Assembly: GCA_021205185.1 (NCBI GenBank)
Contig: JAJPYB010000013.1
Location: forward strand, 1-64,000
Source of the DNA: Ruminococcus sp.
Lineage (GTDB): Bacteria > Bacillota > Clostridia > Oscillospirales > Ruminococcaceae
Direction: 5' to 3'
Length of the DNA stretch: 64,000 nucleotides
The notes below the pieces were generated by a model. It worked only from the letters and a program-made list of their open reading frames with translations, searched no databases and was not told the origin of the DNA. The position numbers were made by a program, and so were the translations under genes. Positions 1-6,806 of this stretch are shown one piece after another (the first letter of the stretch is position 1; every line of letters starts with the position of its first letter).

Positions 1-47
1 GGGTAGGTTAAAATAAAAAAGATGAAATTAAATGAATTTTGTCGAAT

Positions 48-72
48 AAGTAATGCAGGCGCTTCTTCGACA
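48..72 (+). promoter_or_regulatory. 5' UTR element shared with the dockerin gene
   Basis: The 25 bases just upstream of the ribosome binding site match 33589-33612 in front of the dockerin gene with only a few differences; the common core is AGTAATGCAGGC followed by TTCGAC. Both copies precede secreted-protein genes. The copy here lacks the downstream AGCCTGC arm that makes a hairpin in the other copy. Confidence 0.4.
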
Positions 73-116
73 GTAGGGAGAGAAGATTATGAAAAAAAAC
101 TGAAATTACAAAGAAA

Positions 117-1454
117 TTGTTGGCTTTAGGTCTTTTGTGTATTGCAATGCTTACATCGGTAGGCTGCGGGGATAACAATACTAGTTCGTCTGAAACTGAT
201 TCTGAAAGTGCAGTTACTACTACGCTTGAAGGTGAAGACGAGACTACTCTTTATGAGGATAACAATGACAGCGAAGCGACAACAAATACAGATTTTGGAG
301 ATGCAAATGTTTTGGTATATCAAAACGAAAATATCAACATATATTATATGCGATGCGAGGAGGATAATTATAACAATCAATCTGTTGTTTTCTATGTTGA
401 AAATAATTACGAAACAAGCGTTGCTATCTTTGCTTCATCACTTGCTTTTGATAAACAAAATATTGATATTGGATGGAACGAGACAGTTGCAGCGTGCTCA
501 GCAGGCGAATTAAGCTTGCCTGTTAAAACCGATGACTCGCTTCCAACATTGACACCATCTATCCTTACTATGGAAGGTCGATTACTAGACAGCAATTGGG
601 ATGAAATAATCGACTTCAACATTGTTGATTTGCCAATAGGAACTTCAACCGACATAGAACTTGGCACCAATAAACTTGAATCTGATGTACTCTTATTTAG
701 AAGCGATAATATTAGTATTTATTATCGTTCTTGCGAAAAGGATGATAATAACGATGAAAATGTTGTGTTTTATGTTATTAACAACTATGATACCGGGATT
801 TCTATGATGGCAACATCCTTAGCGTTAGATGGTGTAAATGTAGATGTGGGATGGAACGAGACAATCGCTGCACATTCAGAGGGAGAATTGAGATTACCTG
901 TAGATGACGGAAATGAACTTCCGACATATACACCGTTGCGCATTACTATTGATGCACGGCTTCTCGACAGTAGTTGGGAATCAGTAAAAGAATTTAGCAT
1001 CATCAATCAATCGTTACAAGAAACAACTCTTGATGATATAGAAGAAGATAGCACCACTCAGCAAGAAACAGAATATTTTATTGCACAGGGTAATACAACG
1101 TTATATAATTTTTTGGATGCAGTCTCTTCAAATGGTTATCATTTATATAATCCGCAAAGAGATGATGTATATGTAAATGCTGTTGCTAAAGGAACCGGAG
1201 GTTCTTTTAATATTTGCTATATGGTTGAGGAACAACACGTATATATGGTTGAAGTGTTTGCTGATGATTTGATGTCTGATGGTTTTAAAGACTGCGTGCG
1301 AGCAATGGCTTTAACATTGAATCCCAATATTTCTGATGATGGTTTGGAAGAAGCCATAAATTACGTCCTGGATTCTACAGATGAATCTTATGTCATTGAA
1401 GATACATTATTTAGGTTTGATAGCGCAGACAACAAACTTGTAATCACATACTAA
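117..1454 (+). CDS. Lipoprotein with tandem duplicated domain; start frameshifted
   Basis: I do not recognise the family. The protein carries two copies of a domain of about 110 residues (roughly residues 65-180 and 185-300), each with the pattern VVFYVxNNY ... GWNET ... AxSxGEL ... ARLLDSxW. An unrelated C-terminal domain follows (about 330-445). The open frame begins at TTG 117 without a ribosome binding site. An ATG at 89 follows a good GGGAGAGAAG site but is closed after four codons, because the A run at 92-99 has eight As. With seven As it would read MKKTEITKK and run into a typical lipoprotein signal ending in the lipobox SVGC. The true gene therefore probably starts at 89 and is either frameshifted here or phase-variable. 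The product is expected on the outer face of the membrane. Function unknown. Confidence 0.75.
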   Translation: MLALGLLCIAMLTSVGCGDNNTSSSETDSESAVTTTLEGEDETTLYEDNNDSEATTNTDFGDANVLVYQNENINIYYMRCEEDNYNNQSVVFYVENNYETSVAIFASSLAFDKQNIDIGWNETVAACSAGELSLPVKTDDSLPTLTPSILTMEGRLLDSNWDEIIDFNIVDLPIGTSTDIELGTNKLESDVLLFRSDNISIYYRSCEKDDNNDENVVFYVINNYDTGISMMATSLALDGVNVDVGWNETIAAHSEGELRLPVDDGNELPTYTPLRITIDARLLDSSWESVKEFSIINQSLQETTLDDIEEDSTTQQETEYFIAQGNTTLYNFLDAVSSNGYHLYNPQRDDVYVNAVAKGTGGSFNICYMVEEQHVYMVEVFADDLMSDGFKDCVRAMALTLNPNISDDGLEEAINYVLDSTDESYVIEDTLFRFDSADNKLVITY

Positions 1455-1484
1455 TTAATGGAAAATTATACTATAAGCAAGCGA

Positions 1485-1517
1485 GGGGAGATGCGTTTAA
1501 TAGCATCTCCCCCTTTT
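1485..1517. terminator. Rho-independent terminator, convergent
   Basis: Perfect 10-bp stem GGGGAGATGC / GCATCTCCCC with an 8-base loop, then a short T run. It lies between the lipoprotein gene (plus) and the PARG-like gene (minus) and can serve both. Confidence 0.85.
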
Positions 1518-1587
1518 AGTTATATAATAATCCTCTGAAATAAACATTCCTGTGTAATTCAAATAATGAGTTTTACACTTTTCGCAC

Positions 1588-2598
1588 TCAGCCCTCATCA
1601 CCTTCCTCCCCAAAATTCCTGTAAAATTCTTTAAAGTTGTAGTCCTTTTCCGGTCGGCAAAGCACAGCAAACTGAATAGAATCAAATAGCTGACTGCTAT
1701 CTTTTCCGTTGAAGCTAAAGTAACGAATGGCACGAGCAAATAAATCCGATACGAGGGTCGCGTCGTTTCCGTATATGCCGCACCCAAAAGCGCCCAGGAT
1801 CAGATGACGATATCCACAAGAAGCCGCAACCAGAAGTATGCCGTTAATGCGATTAAGAAGCATAGCTTCATATTCCTGCTGTGACATACCCTCAAGTCCC
1901 AGCCGAACCATCGGAGCGGCACAGCTGATAACAGAAACAGGGAAGGGAGCGTCAAGCGGGTCGGAAACGCTCTTTATAACCTCGACGTTCGGGGAAAATA
2001 TAATGCTGTCAGATCCCATTCGTGTTTTTAACGTTTCGTTGTATTGGTAATACTTTTTCGCAGCTTCGCTTTCTAAAGACAATAAGAGTGAAGTCCTTCG
2101 GCAAAGATCCTCCTCCTGCGCGCTTGCGCCTTGTCTTGTGTGACCGCCTGGGTGAGTAGCGCTCGCTAAATTAAGCAGAAGAATTTCAGGATTCGCTTCT
2201 CCGCTTTCTTTCAAGGCTTTGTATTTATTCTGAGCAAGAGCCAAAGAGTCAGCGTTTTCACAGCTAAAAGAGCATTGAGAAGCTGCTGCTTTATTTTCAC
2301 CAATGCAATTATTTGCTTTTAACGCTTCAATATCATAAGGCAAAAACACTTCTGTATTTTGCATTTGCTCTTTTGTATAGTGAAGCTTAATGGTTTTGTC
2401 GCCTTTTTTGTAGCAACCCTTATCAAGAATACTCAGCGTATCATTAAGCTCGTCAATGTTCTGCTTTTTCCTCATTTCCTTTTGCCGCTCCCTTTGCTGA
2501 ATTTCTTCCTCGGAAAGTCCTGCGTATTCGGCGCTGCGCATTTGAGCCGCTAACTGCTTTAACCTTTCCTCTTCGGGAAGATTTTCCTGCTTAGCCAT
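1588..2598 (-). CDS. Microbial PARG-type macrodomain protein (TIGR02452/DUF2263)
   Basis: Likely poly/mono-ADP-ribose glycohydrolase of the microbial PARG family. It has a helical, charged N-terminal region (to about residue 110) followed by the macrodomain. The family signature GGG-x(6-8)-QEE appears as PGGHTRQGASAQEE near residues 150-163, so the QEE with the catalytic glutamate is kept and the third glycine is His. A second glycine-rich loop, GAFGCGIYGND, follows near residue 265. The start was set at ATG 2598, ten bases after an AAGGAAAGG site; a GTG at 2607 is in frame but sits on that site. The start overlaps the stop of the upstream sirtuin by 8 bp, so translation is probably coupled. 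With two SirTM-like sirtuins in the same operon, it is inferred to be the eraser of an ADP-ribosylation system. Confidence 0.85.
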   Translation of the reverse strand: MAKQENLPEEERLKQLAAQMRSAEYAGLSEEEIQQRERQKEMRKKQNIDELNDTLSILDKGCYKKGDKTIKLHYTKEQMQNTEVFLPYDIEALKANNCIGENKAAASQCSFSCENADSLALAQNKYKALKESGEANPEILLLNLASATHPGGHTRQGASAQEEDLCRRTSLLLSLESEAAKKYYQYNETLKTRMGSDSIIFSPNVEVIKSVSDPLDAPFPVSVISCAAPMVRLGLEGMSQQEYEAMLLNRINGILLVAASCGYRHLILGAFGCGIYGNDATLVSDLFARAIRYFSFNGKDSSQLFDSIQFAVLCRPEKDYNFKEFYRNFGEEGDEG

Positions 2599-3325
2599 TT
2601 TCTTCACGCCTTTCCTTCAGCTTTTTAAATACGTCGTCGCAATCCTCCCGAATGTTAAGCGCAGCCACGCTGTCAAAGCCTGTGCGACCGGGATTTATCT
2701 GTATAATTACAGCTCCTCTGTTTCGATAGCCCCAATATACGTCGCCGTAGTTCCCACGAGTTCCAATGGCAAGAATCAAATCTGCTTGTGAAATCCATTT
2801 TCTTGCTTTGCGGACATCTTCCTCCCATAATCCGATATGACTGTACAGCGGCCAGGGGAGTATTTCGCCTCCGCAGGATTTACAGTGTGGAAGCTCATCC
2901 TGCTTCCAGATTTCATAGCCGTCGTAATGCTGTCCGCAGTCGGCACAGCAGTTAACCTGAAGGCTTCCCTGAATTTCAGCAACATTTTTTGAACCGGCTA
3001 TTGTGTGCATACAGTCCACATTTGTGGTGATAATTCCGAGAAGCTTTCCTTCGTCCTCCAATTCCTTTAAAGCGTAATGACTGAAGCTCGGCTGATATGA
3101 AAACATATTATCAAGATATGTCGGCAGGAAGGAGCTGTAACTGTCGCCGCTTCTTCTCATTCTGCCAGCGCCTCGGTTGGAAAACAGCATTTGCCCATAC
3201 GTTATACCTCCGCCTCCGACAGAAATTCCTGCGCCTGTAGTTGCAACGATATTACGACTGTTGTTAATATAAGCGGCTAGCTGCCCAATCTGATCATTGC
3301 TTTGACTGCTCTTAAAAAAACTCAT
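2591..3325 (-). CDS. Class M-like sirtuin (putative protein ADP-ribosyltransferase)
   Basis: SIR2-family NAD-dependent enzyme of 244 aa. GAGIS (31-35) and TNVD (101-104) form the NAD site, and two CxxC pairs (127/130 and 148/151) form the zinc ribbon. The segment after GAGIS lacks the PDFR motif of deacylase sirtuins. The catalytic histidine position reads EIQGS, with Gln119 in place of His. That substitution is a hallmark of the macrodomain-linked class (SirTM), whose members transfer ADP-ribose to protein rather than deacylate it. The gene lies 12 bp after a second sirtuin and overlaps a PARG-like gene. The activity call is inference from family and context. Confidence 0.85.
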   Translation of the reverse strand: MSFFKSSQSNDQIGQLAAYINNSRNIVATTGAGISVGGGGITYGQMLFSNRGAGRMRRSGDSYSSFLPTYLDNMFSYQPSFSHYALKELEDEGKLLGIITTNVDCMHTIAGSKNVAEIQGSLQVNCCADCGQHYDGYEIWKQDELPHCKSCGGEILPWPLYSHIGLWEEDVRKARKWISQADLILAIGTRGNYGDVYWGYRNRGAVIIQINPGRTGFDSVAALNIREDCDDVFKKLKERREENG

Positions 3326-3337
3326 ATGCTCACGTCC

Positions 3338-4063
3338 TTATCCATTCATAACCTTATCGAATACCTCGGCGGCGTCGGCACGAATATTTAAATTTGCAAT
3401 TTTATCAAATTCTGTTGCAGAAGGATTTATCTGAACCAAAATAGTAGTATCTCTCATACGGCTAAGGTATTCATCGCTGCGAAAGCCGGTAGTTCCGATT
3501 ATAATAACTAAATCCGATTTTGAAATCATATCAGTAGCTTTTTGCATATTTTCGTGTGAAGTGACAGCGCTGGCTCTGCTGTTTCGTAAAAAGCAGGTCG
3601 GCATTAAAGGCGCGCCGCATTTCTCACAGCAGGGCATATGCCCCTGATTCCACACCGTATAATCATAGCAGCGGCTTTCGCATTTAATACAGATGTTATC
3701 TCTGAAGCTGCCTTGAAATTCAACAACATTTTTTGATCCCGCAATAGTATGCAGGCAGTCAAGGTTTTGCGTAACAATTCCGTAGATTTTTCCTTGCCTT
3801 TCAAGCTCTGCAAGCTGCTTGTGAACGACGCTTGGTCCCTTTACAAAAGTTGCGTCAAGGAATGCGTCCTTCATCGTAGCATAAAACTTCTCAGGGCTTT
3901 TGCGAATATAGGAAGGGGAAAATATTCGACCCGCATTCATTATACCAACGCTCTGCTTTAGCCTTCGCATACCGTAAAGATATGAAATTCCGGCTCCAGT
4001 TACAGCAACAGTTTTTTTGCTTCTCGCCATATATTCCTTTAATCGAATGTATTCTTGTTCCAT
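3338..4063 (-). CDS. Class M-like sirtuin, second copy
   Basis: SIR2-family protein of 241 aa and first gene of the three-gene operon. GAGIS is at 23-27, TQNLD at 98-102, and the zinc CxxC pairs at 125/128 and 146/149. The catalytic position reads EFQGS with Gln117 in place of His, as in its neighbour, and no PDFR motif follows GAGIS. The two sirtuins are clearly paralogous (shared TIAGSKNV segment and shared ending VQINPxxTxFDxxAxLNIRxD) but quite diverged, so they may have different targets or work as a heteromer. The start ATG at 4063 follows a weak AAAATGG-type region. It is inferred to be a writer partner of the PARG-like eraser. Confidence 0.85.
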   Translation of the reverse strand: MEQEYIRLKEYMARSKKTVAVTGAGISYLYGMRRLKQSVGIMNAGRIFSPSYIRKSPEKFYATMKDAFLDATFVKGPSVVHKQLAELERQGKIYGIVTQNLDCLHTIAGSKNVVEFQGSFRDNICIKCESRCYDYTVWNQGHMPCCEKCGAPLMPTCFLRNSRASAVTSHENMQKATDMISKSDLVIIIGTTGFRSDEYLSRMRDTTILVQINPSATEFDKIANLNIRADAAEVFDKVMNG

Positions 4064-4098
4064 TTTAAGTAGCCTCCAATCAATAAATTACATACAGC

Positions 4099-4146
4099 AA
4101 CACCCATCGGAGAGAGCAAATTCCCTTCGGTGGGTGCTAATTTTTT
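4099..4146 (+). terminator. Hairpin with T run between the sirtuin operon and nitroreductase
   Basis: CACCCATCGG pairs with the TTCGGTGGGTG arm (one GT pair) and is followed on the plus strand by TTTTTT. Both neighbours are on the minus strand and the T run is on the plus side, so its role in ending the nitroreductase transcript is unclear. Confidence 0.4.
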
Positions 4147-4173
4147 AAATGCGTAAATCTTAAGTCTGGGAAA

Positions 4174-4842
4174 TTACATCCAGGTGAAATTGTCCGTACC
4201 TGCGCCAAGCTCAAAGTGATATTTAACTATTCCTAAATCAGCTCCGGAAAAAGAACCGCTGCTGCAGGATATACTAACCTTATCCTCCTTGCCTTTTATG
4301 GAGAAAGCCTGCTTGTTCATAGCCGTAGGAGCTAATAAAGCTGATGTAACGCCTTCGTTGAACCATTGCGGCGTAGCACCTTCATAAGAGGACACCTCTG
4401 ATGCAGCTTTAGACTTGTGCGCAACGCCTTGCTCTTGACCATAGCCAACGGCGACAACTCCGATGATTTTAGCGTTGTCTCCAGCATTCGAGTTCTTTCT
4501 CGCACCCTTGCGGCTGAACATTCCTCCGATCCACCAGGTGTTCAAGCCGAGCGTCTGTGCGTACAGCATTAAATCTGCGCTGCTGTATCCCAGCTTTTCA
4601 TCAACGTCTGCTGAGTCATGACCCGCAAGTATAATGTAGTTATTAACGCCCTTTGACATAAGCAGCGCTATAATTCCGGGCATTGAATCCTTGTTATTTG
4701 TAACAAGCTGCATATTTAAGCCGAATTTCTGATTCTGAGCTTCAATTCGCTCGTTAAGCTTAACGATTGCGTCTTTTGCCAACGGTTCATTCTTATACTT
4801 GCGAACGGAGTGCCGTGCGCTCATTGCTTCCTTTAAGTTCAT
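4174..4842 (-). CDS. Nitroreductase-family protein
   Basis: Flavin-dependent nitroreductase-like fold of about 222 aa. The N-terminal AMSARHSVRKYK is the typical phosphate-binding stretch for FMN, and a GVVAVGYG-type strand follows in the middle. The start was moved to ATG 4842: the longer frame starts with ATGGAGG, which is the ribosome binding site itself. It lies downstream of a second, shorter nitroreductase on the same strand, probably in one operon controlled by the divergent Rrf2 regulator. The C-terminal part (about 130-222) resembles the second half of duplicated putative nitroreductases. Substrate unknown. Confidence 0.8.
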   Translation of the reverse strand: MNLKEAMSARHSVRKYKNEPLAKDAIVKLNERIEAQNQKFGLNMQLVTNNKDSMPGIIALLMSKGVNNYIILAGHDSADVDEKLGYSSADLMLYAQTLGLNTWWIGGMFSRKGARKNSNAGDNAKIIGVVAVGYGQEQGVAHKSKAASEVSSYEGATPQWFNEGVTSALLAPTAMNKQAFSIKGKEDKVSISCSSGSFSGADLGIVKYHFELGAGTDNFTWM

Positions 4843-4883
4843 AATAACCTCCATAACTATCGACCTGATATGTTAAGCGTTCT

Positions 4884-5414
4884 CTAAATATAGTTTGTTT
4901 CAATAGAAACAGATATATTTCTCGGCTGTGCTTCGCCACTCTTGCTGTAACCTAGCGCAGCTGCTGAAACAGGTCTGAATCCTTCAGGAATACCCATTTT
5001 ATCACACAGCTCTTTATTTTTAGCTAGAGCCTGTACACCGCCCCATAGATAAATGTTATCTACTCCTGCGTCTGTTGCCGCAAGTAACATATTCTCAATA
5101 ACGCAAGCTGCATTTGCGTACTCAATTCCCGGCGCCATTTGTTTTTCACTTGCGCTGACAAAAATGACAACAGGCGCGCCGTAGAAGAAATCTCTCGGTT
5201 CCATTTTCATAGCAGCGGCGGTTGTCTGATTTATTTCATCGAGAATTTCTTTGCTGCTGCACACCGTTAAATGAAGAGAATCCTTTTTGCCTGCGCCGAT
5301 CGGAGCCTGGCAGCCTGCCTTTACGATTGTATCAATAATTTCATCCGCAACCGCTTTATCAGGGTCAAAATCCCTTGTTGACCTTCTTCTTGCAATAGCT
5401 TCTAATGTTTGCAT
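4884..5414 (-). CDS. Nitroreductase-family protein (small)
   Basis: Flavoprotein of 176 aa. RRRSTRDFDPDKAV at the N-terminus and NIYLWGGVQAL plus AAALGYSKSG in the C-terminal half are typical of the nitroreductase superfamily. The start was set at ATG 5414, five bases after GGAGG; the longer frame begins in that site. It is the first gene after a perfect TTGACA-N17-TATAAT promoter that overlaps two palindromic operators, so it is probably repressed by the divergently encoded Rrf2 protein and induced by oxidative, nitrosative or electrophile stress (inference). Confidence 0.85.
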   Translation of the reverse strand: MQTLEAIARRRSTRDFDPDKAVADEIIDTIVKAGCQAPIGAGKKDSLHLTVCSSKEILDEINQTTAAAMKMEPRDFFYGAPVVIFVSASEKQMAPGIEYANAACVIENMLLAATDAGVDNIYLWGGVQALAKNKELCDKMGIPEGFRPVSAAALGYSKSGEAQPRNISVSIETNYI

Positions 5415-5428
5415 AGAAAACACCTCCA

Positions 5429-5489
5429 TAATGTAATATCTGCAATTACATTATACTGCCTTGAAAATGTAATGTCAAGAGTTACATTT
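5429..5489. promoter_or_regulatory. Twin Rrf2-type operators within a divergent promoter
   Basis: Two copies of ATGTAA-N9-TTACAT sit at 5431-5451 and 5467-5487, centres 36 bp apart. The minus-strand promoter TTGACA (5478-5473) -N17- TATAAT (5455-5450) overlaps both copies. The plus-strand promoter TTGATT (5488-5493) -N17- TATACT (5511-5516) abuts the second. The arrangement predicts autorepression of the regulator and repression of the nitroreductases. Confidence 0.8.
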
Positions 5490-5556
5490 GATTTTTTCAG
5501 AAAAATCTGCTATACTGTTCTGTACAAACACTATACAGCGGAAAGAGGGCGATTAT

Positions 5557-6033
5557 ATGTGCGTCAGCAAACGGTTTCCATTAGCGGTACATTCGCTATT
5601 GTTCGTAGCGGTCTTGTCTCCTAAAAAGCGTGTAACAAGTGCGCTTGTTGCCGAAAGCACACGTTCTAATCCTGTTACAGTAAGAAATATTTTTCTCAAT
5701 CTATCGGACAGCGGACTGCTGATAGCTTCGGCAGGAAAAAACGGCGGAGTACGCTTGGCAAGAGAACCGAAAAATATCACGCTGTGGGATATTTATCAAG
5801 CTGTAGAGCTTAAAGACGTAAATAAGATTTTTAATATGTATGAGGGAAGTGGTACCTGTCCGATAGGCAAGAATTTCTATAAAATTCTGCACCCTCACAT
5901 GGTATCGGCTTCAAACGCTATGAAGGCGGATATGGAAAGGGTAACCTTGGAAACGCTAATGTCAGAGCTAAAAGAGCTGATTAAAACTTCCCCTTTGGAA
6001 ACCTGTCAGGCAAAATCTTTAAAGCAACAATAG
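5557..6033 (+). CDS. Rrf2-family transcriptional regulator
   Basis: Winged-helix repressor of 158 aa. The N-terminal RFPLAVHSLLFVA, the recognition region NPVTVRNIFLNLSDSGLL and the wing GKNGGVRLAR are typical of Rrf2 proteins of the YwnA group. Only one Cys (in TCPIGKN) falls in the sensor region, so the three-Cys [2Fe-2S] cluster of IscR is absent; a redox-Cys or ligand sensor is more likely. The start at 5557 follows AGAGGG; the frame is open further upstream but has no site there. It is divergent from two nitroreductases and probably binds the paired ATGTAA-N9-TTACAT sites. Confidence 0.85.
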   Translation: MCVSKRFPLAVHSLLFVAVLSPKKRVTSALVAESTRSNPVTVRNIFLNLSDSGLLIASAGKNGGVRLAREPKNITLWDIYQAVELKDVNKIFNMYEGSGTCPIGKNFYKILHPHMVSASNAMKADMERVTLETLMSELKELIKTSPLETCQAKSLKQQ

Positions 6034-6105
6034 AATACAGGAGAAAAATCTTAGGGGGCGGCAGCAAACAGATCTGTGATTGTGGTACAAAAGGAAGGTA
6101 ATGCT

Positions 6106-6804
6106 ATGCTACAAATCAAAGATATTCACAAGCAATACAAAACCGGAGATATAATTCAAAACGCATTAGACGGAGTTTCGCTCAGCTTCAGAGAAAGCGA
6201 ATTTGTCGCAATTCTGGGATCAAGCGGTTCTGGAAAGACAACGCTTTTAAATATAATCGGTGGACTGGACCGCTACGACAGCGGCGACCTTATCATCGAC
6301 GGCGTTTCAACCAAAAAATACAAGGACAGAGACTGGGATACCTACCGAAACCATTCTATCGGATTTGTATTTCAAAGCTATAACCTTATCACACACCAAT
6401 CGGTGCTTGCAAACGTTGAGCTTGCACTGACTCTTTCGGGAGTTTCGAGAGCAAAACGAAAGGAACACGCCGCTCAGATGCTTGAAAAGGTAGGACTGGG
6501 CGATCAGCTTCACAAAAAGCCAAACCAGCTTTCAGGCGGTCAGATGCAGCGAGTAGCCATTGCAAGAGCATTGGCGAACAACCCTAAAATTTTGCTTGCT
6601 GACGAACCGACTGGTGCGCTTGATACCAACACAGGTATTCAGGTAATGGAGCTGTTAAAAGAGGTTGCAAAAGACCGACTGGTTGTAATGGTAACTCACA
6701 ATCCCGATCTGGCGCAGCAGTACGCTACCCGTATTGTAAGACTACAGGACGGTCAGCTGATTTCTGATTCAAATCCGCTTTCCGAACAGGAAGGAGGGGA
6801 ATAG
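6106..6804 (+). CDS. ABC transporter ATP-binding protein (MacB/LolD type)
   Basis: Cytoplasmic ATPase of 232 aa. Walker A GSSGSGKTT is at 38-46, the Q-loop sits in FVFQSYNL, the signature LSGGQMQRVAIARAL begins at 142, Walker B is ILLADEPTGALD near 162, and the switch His is in VTHNP. Sequence type and the fused downstream partner place it with the MacB/LolD/FtsE group, which powers export or mechanotransmission rather than import. The start at ATG 6106 follows AAGGAAGG; a GTG at 6076 in frame has no site. The permease begins 2 bp after its stop. The Rrf2 gene lies 72 bp upstream, so co-regulation is possible but not shown. Confidence 0.93.
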   Translation: MLQIKDIHKQYKTGDIIQNALDGVSLSFRESEFVAILGSSGSGKTTLLNIIGGLDRYDSGDLIIDGVSTKKYKDRDWDTYRNHSIGFVFQSYNLITHQSVLANVELALTLSGVSRAKRKEHAAQMLEKVGLGDQLHKKPNQLSGGQMQRVAIARALANNPKILLADEPTGALDTNTGIQVMELLKEVAKDRLVVMVTHNPDLAQQYATRIVRLQDGQLISDSNPLSEQEGGE

Positions 6805-6806
6805 AG

